From assembly GCF_900496995.4 (NCBI RefSeq), contig NC_044018.1, positions 29,306,047 to 29,370,046 of the forward strand: a stretch of DNA of 64,000 nt, in the 5' to 3' direction. Below, piece by piece: positions 23,961 through 36,600 of the stretch (position 1 is the first letter of the stretch; each line of letters starts with the position of its first letter). Origin of the DNA: Aquila chrysaetos chrysaetos (Eukaryota > Chordata > Aves > Accipitriformes > Accipitridae). The notes under the pieces are model-generated. The model was given only the letters and a program-made list of their open reading frames with translations. It was not told where the DNA came from and searched no databases. A program made the position numbers and the translations under genes.

Positions 23961-24221
23961 TGAACAAGGACGTGGGGCTGAGCCTTCTCAACCCAAAGCC
24001 ACTGTTTCTGGGAGCCACTACAAGAACGGATGCTGTGCACTTACCTCATTTTTGCCATGGGTAGTGTCACCGTCAGCGAGCGATGGCTTGGGTGTACATC
24101 TTCCACGCTGCAGCAGATACACTGGGCAGTACAGAGTCTGTAACTTATTGATTGATCCTTAAACAGAGAAAGTACTTCCTTCTGGGCAGGGTCTGATTAA
24201 ACAATTTGTCTCAGTGGAAAC

Positions 24222-24242
24222 AAAACTGAAAGAGAAAAGCTT
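24222..24242 (-). promoter_or_regulatory. ISRE-like element upstream of the IFIT remnant
   Basis: GAAAGAGAAA at 24,228-24,237 on the + strand reads TTTCTCTTTC on the - strand. This fits the interferon-stimulated response element core (two GAAA words separated by two bases), bound by IRF9/STAT complexes and IRFs. More GAAA words flank it (24,217-24,221). It lies about 180 bp before the exon 1 start codon, the usual place for an IFIT ISRE. It indicates that the promoter was copied with the gene. Confidence 0.6.
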
Positions 24243-24623
24243 AAACCAGGAAAGAAAGTATCCTGATCTCCCTGTCTTGAAGCTATTACCTTCTCTTCAC
24301 AAAGTGGGACTGGGGTCTGGATAAACAAGAAAGGAAACCCAGTGGTCAGAGCAGCAGGATCTGAACTCACCCCTCGAGCCCTTCTTCCCACTGAAAAGGG
24401 CTTTGCTGGCATTAAAGCTTTTAGAATGTAACAGTGCTAAGTTGATAGAAGAGAAGGATACCAGGCTACAAAATGTAAATATGGCATCGCCACTATCATT
24501 AAAAGGCCAAAAGCTCCATATGATTCTCTAAAACCTTGGCACTGGGACTTGTTGGGCTGGTTTTGTCTGGATCTGTCCTGACCTGCCTGAAACTTTGCTG
24601 TAGTTTGTTTGCCTTGTTTACCT

Positions 24624-24662
24624 GTAACAGCAACTGCCTAGCAACAAGGTGGCTGTTGCCTA
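24624..24662 (+). promoter_or_regulatory. Cluster of RFX X-box-like half sites
   Basis: Within 39 bp there are three RFX-type half sites: GTAACAGCAAC from 24,624, ACTGCCTAGCAAC at 24,633-24,645 (close to the full X-box GTNRCC-N-RGYAAC, with mismatches in its first two bases), and GTTGCC at 24,655-24,660. X-boxes within about 150 bp of a start codon are typical of ciliary genes controlled by RFX2/RFX3. They point + strand to the short open segment at 24,714. Confidence 0.45.
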
Positions 24663-24713
24663 ATTGATTTTTTGCAATTGAATTTGCATAGTTTTGTGTA
24701 ACTGTGAGGTACA

Positions 24714-24774
24714 ATGGCTGTGCCTGTGATAAATCTGATGTACTTCCTTAAGGAGCAGGTAGTGCAGACAGAGG
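24714..24774 (+). CDS. Candidate first coding exon of an unidentified gene
   Basis: An ATG in good context (A at -3, G at +4) opens 20 codons beginning MAVPVINLMYFLKEQ. It ends at a consensus donor, GAGG followed by GTAAGT, leaving phase 1. It sits about 75 bp downstream of an X-box-like cluster. I do not recognise the peptide. A 67-bp segment at 26,961-27,027, bounded by an acceptor (CTCACCGCAG) and a weak donor, would continue the frame without a stop, but this could be chance. It might instead be a lncRNA exon or noise. Confidence 0.25.
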
Positions 24775-24799
24775 GTAAGTGTGCAGTCATTGAGCACAG

Positions 24800-27700
24800 G
24801 ATGGCCCCAGGGTTATTAGCAACTCATCAGTGATCCATTACTGATTATTGAAGAACACAGTTTTGGTAGGTAACAGGGAAAAAATATAGGTAAAACACAG
24901 TATATGTAGTATATCTGGATGTAACATGGAATTGCAGCTCTGTGAAGAAAGTTTCAAGTATAGAGAGTAATAGAAAATACATTAAAAAATAGCCTCAAGT
25001 AGACCCTAAACTGAGGATGAAGAAACCATCAACCTTATAATCATATTCCTCCCAGCAAAGAAGAAAAATCTATCAATATCGTTTTCCCCCCTCAGGATGC
25101 TGATGAGTCACTGCAGCAATGCAAAGGAAGTAGGGAGAATTTATCATTAGAGGAATGGGGTAGATACTTTTGTCTACTGTGTTTATTTTTTTCTATTACT
25201 GACAACCTTTAATAGAAATTGAGTGATGTGGATATTAGTTGTTAGCACTGCTGTAACTGGATGAATGCTATATCTTGATTAGACTGAGGCATTAATTAGA
25301 CTACCACTAAGTTCTAATTCTTGAACCCTCATGTAAGCATCTTCTTTCTGTGCACTTTGGCTTGCACAAGCTGCTTCTCTGTTGCCTGTCGTGGCCAGGA
25401 TGGGGCTGTGTGAGTTGGGTGATGGACAGATGTTTTGACTCCCTGGGGCTGAGCTGGGCTGTGGGCAGTGCTGGCGGAACGGAGGAGGAATTCAGAGCTC
25501 AAGTCCCTCAGGCCTTGGCAGTGGTTCTTGGCTCTTTCTCCTGCTAATATTAGGACTGGTTTTGAGGAAGATTACAGTTCTGTGAAATAGCTATTAATAT
25601 CATACAAAGCTTGGATGGAAGTCAAAAATAACAGCAAATGAGAAAACTACTAACCACACAGCCAAACAGGAAGTACAGGCAAGGCTCGGTGTTGTGAAAG
25701 ATAAACGGTGGGAAGGAAAAGCAAAAGAGCTGCAATAAGATGCAGAGAAGAAAAATACAAATAGCTTTGGAGGTAGCTTGAAAACAGTCCTTGGCTCCAA
25801 AACAGTTATGTTACATCAAATAATGCTGATCGAATTCTCTGAGTTGACTGAAAGGAAATCCTGGTTTATTGGCCCAGACGTTTCCCGAGTTTGGAAAAAC
25901 ACTTGTCTGTCATAAAGTTCCTCTGCTGCCTATTCAGGAACAGAGGGGGCTTGAAACAGCTTGGTACTCTAAACCCCTCCATGCCTTGGAAATGAACCTG
26001 TTTTTCTTCCTCTCAAGTCTATTCCTTTACCCGCAGCAGTCTGCTGCTGTTACTGGGCAAGACTGTACATCTGAGCCCTGGTTTTCATCTTTGTGATACC
26101 TATTGTACTTGCGATACTCTATGAGTAGAGATGTGGCATGGTCTGTAGGAATAAATAATCTGTGTAAGACCAAGCGAACTGATTAGGAAATGCAGACAGG
26201 CCAGCAGGCTCAGAGTCCTTTTATCAAGCAGGAAAAGGAAGAACAAAAATCCAGACTATTAGCCTGATTCTTGTTGGACACAGTGAAGGGGTTCTGAACC
26301 CCAAAGTGGCCTGCAACATGAAGCGGGAAAGACAGAGCCTGGAAATGCTGTTCTTCTGAAAACAGTGCCTGTGGGGTTAGGAGATTTGAAGGAGCTTCAG
26401 CTGAGTAGCAAACACCTGAACTAAAAATACATTGAGGTGTGTCAGCAGGGTTTCCCTGACAAGGTTTGAGTCCTGGCTGAATATTTAAAATCTTTCTCTT
26501 GTTAATTGCATCTAATGTGCTTGTTGGCATTGAAATATAGGTGAGGCTTCTATGAGTAAGAAGACAGGTAACAAAAAGGTGGTTACAGTTTCTATTATAC
26601 CTTTTCAGATTGTACTGACTCTACTACTCCAGGCTGTGCTACTTGCAGTTCTGCATGTGGGTGTACAAACTCCTCCAGGGAGAGAAAGTGGCAAAAGCAG
26701 AGTTTTGCCAGTATATCAATACTTGCACAGAGACATTTGATTCATAGCTTTGTTGGTCACTGTACAAATCCCTGGCCAAGAGCTATGCTGATAAAAGCCT
26801 GAGGTCTCCACCTGCTCGGAAGCTGGAGGATATGCAGAGGATTACAGTATCTTTTACTAGACCAAAATAGGTAACTTTTTTCCTAGGCAAGGACTTATAT
26901 ACTTCAAAGATGCCTGTTTTCTCCAGCCGTATATTATAAGGCAATCACTTCTCACCGCAGACTTTGCTTTAGTAATTGGTACCAGCAGATGGCAGAGGAT
27001 TTCCATCAACGAGCTGGAAGACACAAGGTGGGGGTGTCTGCATTGCCATTCTCTCTCCAGCCTGTGAATAAGCAGCTACGCTTTTGCACCACTTTCAGAT
27101 TTCTGCCTTGCAGCTGTATTATTTTTTAACAATATTGCAATTTCCCTCCCCGCCCCCTTATTTGGATGAAAAGACCTATATTTGGAAATGTGGCCGTTTC
27201 CCTTGGGTGTAAACAGGGAGGGAAAATAGACCAGGGCTTAAGAGAGCACGAGCTGCCTGTGGAGAGCATTCATCCTTCTTTACAATTGAGCTATGGAGGG
27301 CCCAAGAAAATGACTGGACAGCAAGTTTAAAATGAAAAAGGAAATATTTTTTCCATATAATGTATAGTGAAACTGTGAGAGCAACATCGTGTAAAAACAG
27401 CCTCTGCCTCACCAAAATATTTGACCTCCTTGTTTCCAGTTGCTTTGAATGTACAGCAGAGAACAGCCTCACTGTGTGCGCCTTCTCACACTCCCCAGAT
27501 TACCTGATACTGGAAATTAGATCTATTGAATTCCTCCAGATAAAGGGGGCTTAGGCTGTACTGATACATGAGCATGAGATGACATGTAACCACCGGAGAT
27601 TGGATTTGCTGCTATGGGATGATGCAGGGAGCTCTATCTGGAGATGGCAGTGAATAGCTTCACTCCAGACACTCCTGGTTCCCCCCAAACTGGACAGCGG

Positions 27701-30030
27701 ACACTTAAGAAACTGTGTCTTCTTACAACCTGCAGCAAGAGCTGGGCAGCTTCTCAAGCATGCATAGAAAGCAGAAAAAGGGAGCTGTTAAACATTTCAA
27801 AATCTTAGGCTGAAATACCTTCCTGAAGAGCCTATCTCTCCTGAATTAATCTATCTCCAAAAATACGAGGATTCGACTGTCTGTTTACAGCTTAGTGAGC
27901 CAATGAGGTCACTGCAAAAGCTTGATCAACAAGAGAAAAATAATTCTAGGGAAAAGAAAATAGATGATAGTGAGGGGTTCAGTTAACTGACCTCAAAAAC
28001 ACAGCCCTCAATGTCTGCTGTCTACGTGACCGCCTCACCATCTTGCATGTTCAAAGGGTATGTCTGCAAAGTGCTGGAAGATACTCTGATACCAACGAAC
28101 TCCCCTGGCTCCTCAGGGAGGGCTTCTTATCTCCAAGAGCAAAGCCTTCCCTTCTATCACCACTTAGAGAGACACTCAACTGTCTTCCAACTGCTCTGAT
28201 GCGGTGATAAGCCCAGAGCATTTGCTACTCAGCAAAGCTGGGAAACTCCAGAGCACCAGGGTCTGATCTAAGGCAGACAGCGGAGAGCAGCAAAACCCCT
28301 GCCGTAAGCATGTAGAACGGTTGGGATCCAGAGAGCTATTAACAACTCTCCGTTTTGACCCAGCTCATTCCCTGCAAGGGGCTGTAGTCTTCATGCCGTC
28401 TCCCAAGACCGGGTAGTGCAGAGCTACCTTGCAAGTGCTGGCAGTAAAAGCCGAAAGTGGCTCTTACTGATGCACCCCTTGTGCTGCCTGCAGTACCTGT
28501 CGCTTAATTCAGATGGCTTTTAACACCAGTGAGGAGGTGAGCTTTGTGAAGCAGAGGTTTTCCGGAGTTGGGAATGGCCAGGACCTAGTTGTATCGTTCA
28601 AGGGGACTGAGGATGGTTCAGCTGGGAGTGTAACAGGGGCATGGAGAGGGTGCCTGGTTTGTTCTTTAGAAATGATTGATGAGAAGATGGGAGAAGGACA
28701 TGTGGGGAAGACAGCTGGCTGCAATAGCTCAGAAATAAGACCAAATCCTACATTTCTCAGAAGCCAATGTACTGCAGAAGTCTCAGTTCCTACCTGGTCC
28801 TAACTCTTCCCACAGCAATGACCGCCTGGGGCACGGGACACAATGTTCCAGCCTTCATTCCAAATCAACTGTTTGTCTAATTCTGTATTTCTCTCACCGG
28901 ATTTGGGATCTCTCTTCTGTGGCTACAAGGGGGTCTCTCCTCGTTTTCTGGATTTGGAGTGTGTTGCAGATTGGCAGAGGGAGGGGGACAGCAGAGCTGC
29001 CCAGGTGAGCAGTGACTTGCATCTGAGATGATGAGGACTGGCAGCCTTCCATGTTGAGAGCATTCGTGGCTGCCAAAGGAGGCAGCAAATGGCCCTAACT
29101 CTAGCAAAAAGGCTGGGGCTGAATCCCAGTTCCAGACCACAGGAAAGGGTACAAGAGGATCCGTGGGATTTGCAGGGTTGTTAACTAATGAAAGCCAGAG
29201 CACGAGAGAAAATCAGATCCTCTGATTCCACCAGCTAACTGCTGGTCCAAAGGCACGTGGTCCTACTATCGTGGCATAAAAGTAATGAGAAATTGTGGTG
29301 TTAAGATTTTGATAAGATTGCAGCAGTTATATGCTGCAATAGTTCTGAGCCAAACTCAGAGAGCAATGGGAAAAGAAGCTGAAGTGATGACAACGCAACA
29401 TACTGTGTAGAAAGAAAGAGTAATAGCCAGTGGATGATTTAAACAATGTGTTAATTAAAATAATATCGATATTGAAGGAAGAATCTGTTTCCTGCGCAAC
29501 TTAGAAACAACCAGACCATGGTACGCTTGGACAAGTTAACAGCAGCTCTGGGTAAGAGTAGGTGAGAGGATCCTCCCCAGTGAAATGTTTAGGTGCGTTG
29601 TATAGGTTTAAAGAATGTAAAAGTTCTGAAATGTGGCTGAGCTTATAGAAAGTCCCATGGAAACACAAGAAAAAGGCTGTCAGGCATCTGTGACCAGTCA
29701 GGTCAGGACAACCTATTATTCTGGGTGTATCTGAGATGAACCGTAGCTGATTCTACAATTCCTTGGCTTCTTCCTTGGGTAGGAGATTATTTCACTGGTA
29801 AGTATCAGAGGAATTTCTGTATGTGGAGAGGAGAGATCACGGAAACAGTAGATCTAAGTCTTTCTCAAGAGAAGCTAATAGTGGGCAATGCCAAGACGGT
29901 TGAAATATGTCAGTCTAATTTCAAAGGGTGATTGATCAGATAAGCATCATAATTGACACGAGCAGTAAAGAAAGAGGAAATCTCAATACAGTAAGGAAAA
30001 AACAAGCTAGAAACACACTTACATGCATTA
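24800..30030. other. Intergenic, no recognised gene
   Basis: AT-richer than the 5' flank, with short open frames only. A strong acceptor-like tract ends at 25,095 and is followed by 38 open codons, and a possible small exon lies at 26,961-27,027. Neither matches a protein I know. The T/C-rich stretch near 27,120-27,160 is low complexity. No intact repeat was recognised. Confidence 0.45.
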
Positions 30031-30039
30031 TATACTTTC

Positions 30040-30620
30040 AGGTCATCTGGGCAAGATTAAATTCACTCAACAGGTGGGAGAAAGCTGAGAATGCAGCCTC
30101 CACTAACCTGGGGAGGATAGAAAATGGTCAAGAAAAATGCCAAAGGTTTCTCTTAAAAAGGAGACTGAAGATCCGGAGAGAATTATGTGGTGTTGGGATC
30201 TGGGGAAACAGTGGAACAAGCAGTTAAACACATTGTTTGTCAGCACCTAAAGAAGAACACCAAAGAAAATGAGAAACAGGCAATACTAATTTGGCAAGAT
30301 CTAACCATCCCAAGCTAAGATAATTTACTTCTACAATGATGTTATGAGTGCTGCACTCCAAGAAGAGGCAGTAAATACAGTTTTATGGCTTTTGACACTG
30401 TTCCACATGGTACATGAGCAATCTAAAGAAACTGTTCAGATAATATCACTCCAGAGTGGATCCAAGACTGAGTAATGAGCCCTATGCAGAGGAGAATTTT
30501 CAGTGGTTTCATTGCAAAGTGGAAGGATAGAAGCACAGCAAGTTTTTAAGAGCAGGTTAAAGAAATGGGTCAGGAATGATGTAATTAGCTCTTGATTGGG
30601 CAAGAGGATATTTCTTTCTT
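30040..30620 (+). mobile_element. Old degenerate CR1/L3-type LINE fragment
   Basis: Several short blocks follow the order of an ancient amniote CR1: a 'ggcttttgacactgttccaca' block near 30,390 (the reverse-transcriptase region that reads F-D-T-V in intact copies), 'cagtggtttcattg..aaagtggaagga' near 30,500, and 'tttttaagagcaggtta' near 30,545 followed by a decayed tail. No open frame survives. The similarity is patchy, so the borders are approximate. Confidence 0.45.
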
Positions 30621-30639
30621 ACCTCTATTGATGGAGGCT

Positions 30640-33600
30640 TCTGTAGATATTTTGGAAAAGAACGTCATTTTAATTGCCATGAAATGTAAAAAACCCTTTT
30701 TTTTTTTTTGTGAGCAGGAAACTAAAATACACCTTGAAACAAGAAGCTGTCAGCAGCTTTAATTAACTAAAGATAACAAAAATATAGTGCAAAGTGACTA
30801 CAGACAGAAAGATCCTTTTAAAAGAGTTAATTTATGAAGAAATAGCTCAAACTGAGCCTGGAGGCCTGCTCTTCCAAACAGGGATGGAACCTGGATATTC
30901 TGCAAACAGATCTCCACTGTATTGTCTGTTCCTGAAAAATCCCTATTCCCCTCAAATGCTGTGTTTCTCTTGGGACTTTGCTCTCCAAAATGTCAGTACA
31001 CCCTTGCTGAGAAGGATTTTACCCTTGGCCAAAGTCACAAACAAGAGATTACATGACGTGATTTCCTGTGCAAGCAAAACTGGGTTTGACAACCTACTGA
31101 ACCTCTCAGCCTTGAAGGTTGAAGCTTGTTTTCTTGGGCTTTAACTTGGAACCAATTCAGCAAAGTCTTTTTGTCCTAACTTTTATCTAAACACACACAC
31201 AAAAAAAAGGGGGAGAATAAAAATATACAGTGTCTTCTAGAAAAAGAAAACAAACTCTATCACTCCCTAATTCTCACTCTTCCTCCATCAGCTTTCAGGA
31301 AATGAAGTGGCAGAGGTGAAATTGTTTTATATAAACTATAATTTCCACCCAGTGAGATGACAGCTCCCTGCTTACTTCTCTATCAAGTGGAGCTGAAGAT
31401 GGCTATTTCTCACCCAGGCAAGTTTAATGGCTTACTCCTGTATGAGACATCTCACCAGGACAGCAGGTTTTCCCACATGCTTTCAGCTGCTCACAACAGC
31501 ATCTCCTGGAAGCTTTGCTTCTGCTTCATCTGCTTGTTCTCATGCAGGACGTATCTCAGGCAACAACTGTCACTGGTGCGTGGCAAAGACATGGTGCTGT
31601 GTATATCTGCCAGTACCACCCCACCAGCTGTTTTAGTGGCTTCAAATATATGTTGAATAGACAAGAAGAAACGTATGGTACTCATGTTGTTTATAGCATC
31701 TTTGTAGCCCACATTTGGGGACGCAATTTGGTACAACCATGGTGAACGCTGGCTTTGTGTCTACTGTCTACTGCTTGGCCAAAGCCTTCTCCAGGGTCGT
31801 GTGGCATGCAGGTGGCCCACAAAGACTTTCTCTTGTGTTTTTTTTTTTCCTTTTTCAGTTCAAAGTACCTGAAGCACTGAGAAGGCTGTCAGAGCCTTCC
31901 CGAGTGGTTTATTTTTAGCAGGCATCAAGAGCATGCTCTGTGCCCTGAGGCATGCTGTTAGGTGATGCAAAGACACTTGAAAATATAAACCTCCCCCTTT
32001 TCAACAGAAGTGAGCTCTTAAACCTGCCCAGACTTTCTAGTGGCTTAATTCAGTCCTTGTGATTGTATTTCATTTGATGGGATTTTATTTGAAGTTTCAT
32101 TTTCCAGACGTTGCTCCCCAAGTAAGTATTTATTGAGTCCCTCAACCCCCTCTCTCTAAAGTGCTGAAGTCCTGAAATCTCTTGCCCTAAAGGCTTTGAA
32201 CGAGTCCCGCGGCGCTTGGATGATCCCAGGAGCGACTTTGGCCCTGCAATCGCTGACTGCATGAAACGAGAACCCCTGATTATTTTCACAGACGGCGTTC
32301 CTGAGAAGCAGTCTCGCAGCAGCTCACAGCATCTCAGCCCCTTGCTTATGAAACTCTCCGCGTGTGCAGGCAGGAGGCGTTTCATCCGGAGCTGGAACAC
32401 ATCAGCCAAGCAGAATTTCCTTTGAGCTGCAGATAAGCAGATTCTGGTGATAGAGAGGCCCTGCTCAAACAGACACTGGGCTTCCAGCTTTCAGAACAGC
32501 CTCCAGGGCCAAAGGGGAAGGAAGTATTTAATATTGTGAACATAGGACATATAGAGGAAAACAACACTTCAAGATGCATCACACTTAAACATGCGCCCTG
32601 AGCTGTTAACCCACTGCTGCCAAGGGTGAGCATCCCCAAAGCAGCCTTGGAGCTTAGGACGCACGCGGCGAGGCTAAAGGTTTTCTACACCTGTGCGGTA
32701 TTTGGTAAGAATTCCTCAGGAATCGGCAACAAAGAGTCGACTCATTGCGCAGGAAACCTTGATCAGCCATGGAGAAAGCTGATCACGGCATTGCGTGTAT
32801 TGAAAATTCAAGTTGTCTTTGTGAACAACATGAATGGTCAGATTACAGAAAGTAAATCCCTGCAAAAAACCAATTCCAGCCTCTTCACTGAGCGCTGCAG
32901 AGCCCAGCTTGCTTGGTGTTGAGTCGTGAAACATGTCAGGGCACGCAAAAGATCACTTCTTAGAAATCACAGCTCTTTTCAGCATCAGCAGAATTAAAAA
33001 ATACAATAGTCTCCACTTTCAGAGAGCAAACAGAAGCAGCACTGTGCACTGTCCAAATTTTACCAAAACGATATAGTGGGATAACAAAATTGTGGTCAAA
33101 ACCAGCAGAAGATATAGGCAGACTCTTAGGCAGACTGATTCTTGAAAGAAAATCTTAGAAAAATTGATAACAAATCAAGCACAGTAATAACAGACCAAGT
33201 ATTTCCGGAGAAGTGACGGAGAAGCATTTCCTAATTTCAGGTAGACCCACTTGCGCTCCAGTGACGAGTGCTAATGAAGAGCAGAGAAACATAGGCAAAA
33301 AGTTACACTGTGGTCACAGATGACATAAATACATGGATTAGAGTCAGCAGCGGAAAAAAGTATGATTCAAGGGACTCTCTCCTAGTTTCTAGGGACACAG
33401 GAGAGACTGACTGTGAAAAAACATCATCTCAGGGCCACCTGCCAGATTAGCCGATGACATGGCAGAATATCCAGTAACAGAGACTTTGTCCAAGGGTACC
33501 AGGCTGAAGAAAGGAAGAATAGGATAATGGCCTGCTATTCAAAGACCTTGAATCGCAAGGTCGTGCTGTATCCTGGTAGTTCTTGGTGGGGTGGGAGCTC

Positions 33601-36600
33601 TTCAGCCTGGCTGGATCCAGCTCTCCAAGGATGTGTGCGTGTCACCCCAAGCAGTGGTCACAGAGGGCCACCCACATCTTCATCGCCCTCCCCAGCCCAG
33701 TGCAAGGTGTTACAAGAGATGGTGTGCCCACAGCTTCCAGAAACTGCCTCAAGATGGTGCTCCAGCCAATTTTCTGTGTTTTTAAAAGCATTTGCTTGCA
33801 TTACAGATGGCTTTTCTGTGCAGGTCTTTGCTTAATAGTAACAAACTATTGAGGGTGGACCAGGCTTAGTCCTTGCAGGGAGCCTTCAGATGCCTCTGCC
33901 AAACCATTCCTTGCTTTGAAAGGCTCATCGCTTCCAGCTCATGGACTGGAAGCCCCTGAGCGGCTGCCGGGAATGAGTCACAAACAAGGTCCCCATAGGA
34001 AAGGAGAACTATGGATTCATAACCTTGACCATTCTGAGTAGGAAAAGTTTATTTGTCCAGCTTGCTTTATAAATAAACCAGAAAGCAGCAGCTTTGTTTT
34101 CATGATCTCGGACTGGACGTGCGGAGGAACCTCAGCGGAGTGTCTGTCTGAACCCCGGCAACCCAGTCCCTGGGCAGGCATTTTATTTAATGACTCACAG
34201 CATGCAAAATACCCCAACAGGATAAGAGCAAGGAGCAGGATCTGTGACTCTGTGGCATGACAGTGCTGTGGACACGGCACTGAGGACCTTCCTGCTCCCT
34301 CTGGCCCCTGGATCTTGCCAAAATACATCCTCCATCCGTACTGTGTTTTGCAGTACTGTAGGCAGAAACAGCAGCAGCCTCCCATGCTGGGACTCAATAT
34401 TGCTGTGTTGCATCCTGAGTGAGAAAAAGGGTTAAAAAGAAACTGGAGCAATTTTGTGGCGAATGGAAAGAGTTGAGGTCAAAGAGCAAGATGTTAACGG
34501 CGGGATTCCTGCAGGGGACCTGTGGAGTCACCACCTGGGTAACTCCAAGGAGAAACTGAAACCCCGAGAGGAAAATTAACCCTATGCGGGCAAGGTTAAC
34601 CCTTGCGTTTTAAGTCTGTCGGCAGGGACAGTCTTTTAGCAATCATTTGCTGCAGGGATGAGGAATTGGTGATGTTAAATTGAGAAAGGTACTTATTGTT
34701 TGCTTCTAGGCTGGAGACATGCTTGGCTTTCCATAGCAGCCAACGGTGCAGGATGCCCCCTCGGAGTCAGGCAGAGATGCCATGGCTAAGGAGGAGCCAG
34801 ACCTCATCCTGACTGCTGTCCCACAGAAGACTCCTTGCTGGTCCCATTCCCAGGACTGGAAACATGAGGATCCTCTGTGTCCCCCATACAGGTGGTATGG
34901 GGACAGAGAACAGCATTAATGAAGAGCCGATCCTTCCATTAATCATGTGAGTTTTTTTCAATCCCTCCATCATATGGTGGTTTTCTCCCTTTTGTAGGGG
35001 AGGAACAGCTCCAGCGGTTCTTTTTATTAGAGGATCTGAAGAGGTGCTGGACAGGGGGGCAAATACTCTTTTACACCAAGCAATAAAGCTGAGAATTCAT
35101 AGGATCCTAGAGGAATGGTACAGGCAGACATCACCCAGGCACCTGAGCCCAGCATCATTTGACAGGAGACTTTACAGAGCCTGATGGTGGTCAGCTAACG
35201 AGCATTGAAATCCTGTAAGCCTTAGTCACGGGATAAGCATTGGACCCAGAGAACTTTGCAAAGTATGTGGAAAAAGAGAAAAAGTGGAAGGCGAATAGAA
35301 GCCCTGTACTCAGCACTTCAGGGATGTTTAGCTTGTTTCTCCATTGTAAGCAATTCTTCCTCAGACAGCTTTGCCTCCCCTAAGTCGGATTTGCAGAATG
35401 CTAAGGACCCAAACAAATCTTTAAAACTAGATACTTCCCTTACCCAACCCACTCTTCCTTCAGCCCTTATCTGCCCTTACCTGTCCCCACTAGGTTGCTT
35501 TAAAAGTCCCAGACACTTCCTTCCTTTGTTTGTCTTGGCCAGAAAGGGAAATGTCTTGTGTGTCAAAGGTTTAGTGCAAATTCCTGTCCAAGCTCTTTAG
35601 TACCTCTGGCCTCAGTAAATCAAACTTCTTCTCCTGACTAGGGATTTGCACAAGCAATCAGATGCTGTCCCCCCATTCTCCCTCTCCCGCCTGCACACAG
35701 GATCAAGATGGAAGCGACAAAACAACAAGGGGTTAAATCCCTACTGGCTGGTGCAAATTGGGGACCGGAAAAGAAGTTCTGGGTTTCAAATGCATTTGCA
35801 CAGCGTCAGAGTTTCTCAAGGTCTGTGCCACTGTTCCGGCTCTCCAAGGGCCTGGCTGAGATGGATGAAAAGCAGCTGGCAGAAAATGAGCCCTGAAGAA
35901 GTGGTGGTTGATAGGGAAAATATGAGCTATTAATGGTCAGATTTCAATCTGTGAATGATCAAAATCAGTGCCTCTCAGGGAGCTTTGGGTCCACCAGGAC
36001 CTCATGGAGACCTCTCCAGAGAGCCTTCCCTTTCTCTGCCCTCTTGGTCCTGTTGGGTCCACATTCCTGTTACCACCCAGGTTTTGTCCCATATTTTCTG
36101 CATCCCACTAGATGCCCGTGCCCATGTGGCAGCTCTCGGGACACAGAGGAAGCTGGAAAAATGTCCATTACTGAAGCAGGCAGAACAGGGAGAGGAGTTT
36201 TAATGACCCCTGTGCAGAGACTACATGGTACAAGACTTGAGGTTTCAAAACAGAAATGTCCCATTACCAAGCCATCCAATGACCCTACAGGCATGCAGCT
36301 TCCCTTGTGGGTGATGAAGATGCTCAGAAGAGTCCCCGTTCTCCCAGTTTCACAAGAGGAATTAGTCGGGTTTGGAGCAGGAATTTATGATGGAATTGGC
36401 ACAACGGTTTGGTGAGAGCAGAGGTTGCTGGTAGAAGAAAGCTTGAGGAGCATTGTTCTCCAGCATGTTGGACTGAGAAGCTCTGATGGGATACAGCACT
36501 TGTCTTAAAACTGGCACAATAAAGCCAGGGGCAAAATTGAGTGTGAAGGGGGTAATTTTCAGGAATTCCTGGCAGGTCTCATGCCTGAATTAGCTTCTCT

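Larger units (their letters stand above)
21810..24060 (-). pseudogene. IFIT-family (interferon-induced TPR protein) unprocessed pseudogene
   Basis: IFIT proteins are cytosolic antiviral TPR proteins that bind abnormal RNA 5' ends. On the - strand, exon 2 (about 23,096 down to about 21,940) retains clear family blocks: KLDALQSHVTWHL and LKGQNREALQSLKDAEEH near the N-terminus (23,092-22,862), CGNYAWIHHLQASYQEAE (from about 22,825), central TPRs down to about 22,430, AIEILQQARQRDPSYHLLYQ (about 22,350-22,290), and a C-terminal block (22,214-21,939). These lie in different frames. Stops and frameshifts occur near 22,861, 22,401 and in the duplicated stretch near 22,200-22,283. Exon 1 is short: ATG at 24,049, ending AG at 24,045 before GTAAGT, the usual IFIT layout of a start codon followed almost at once by an intron. 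Coding exon 2 therefore did not arise by retrotransposition. It is a decayed paralogue; I cannot say which IFIT beyond an IFIT5-like avian type. Confidence 0.88.

Noticed and set aside
25096-25212. Acceptor-like tract followed by 38 open codons
   Set aside because: The phase does not fit the candidate exon at 24,714, no donor closes it well, and the peptide is unrecognised.
31491-31736. 81-codon - strand open frame with protein-like composition
   Set aside because: I could not match it to any family, and it lacks convincing splice borders. It may be an old retrocopy piece, but this cannot be supported.
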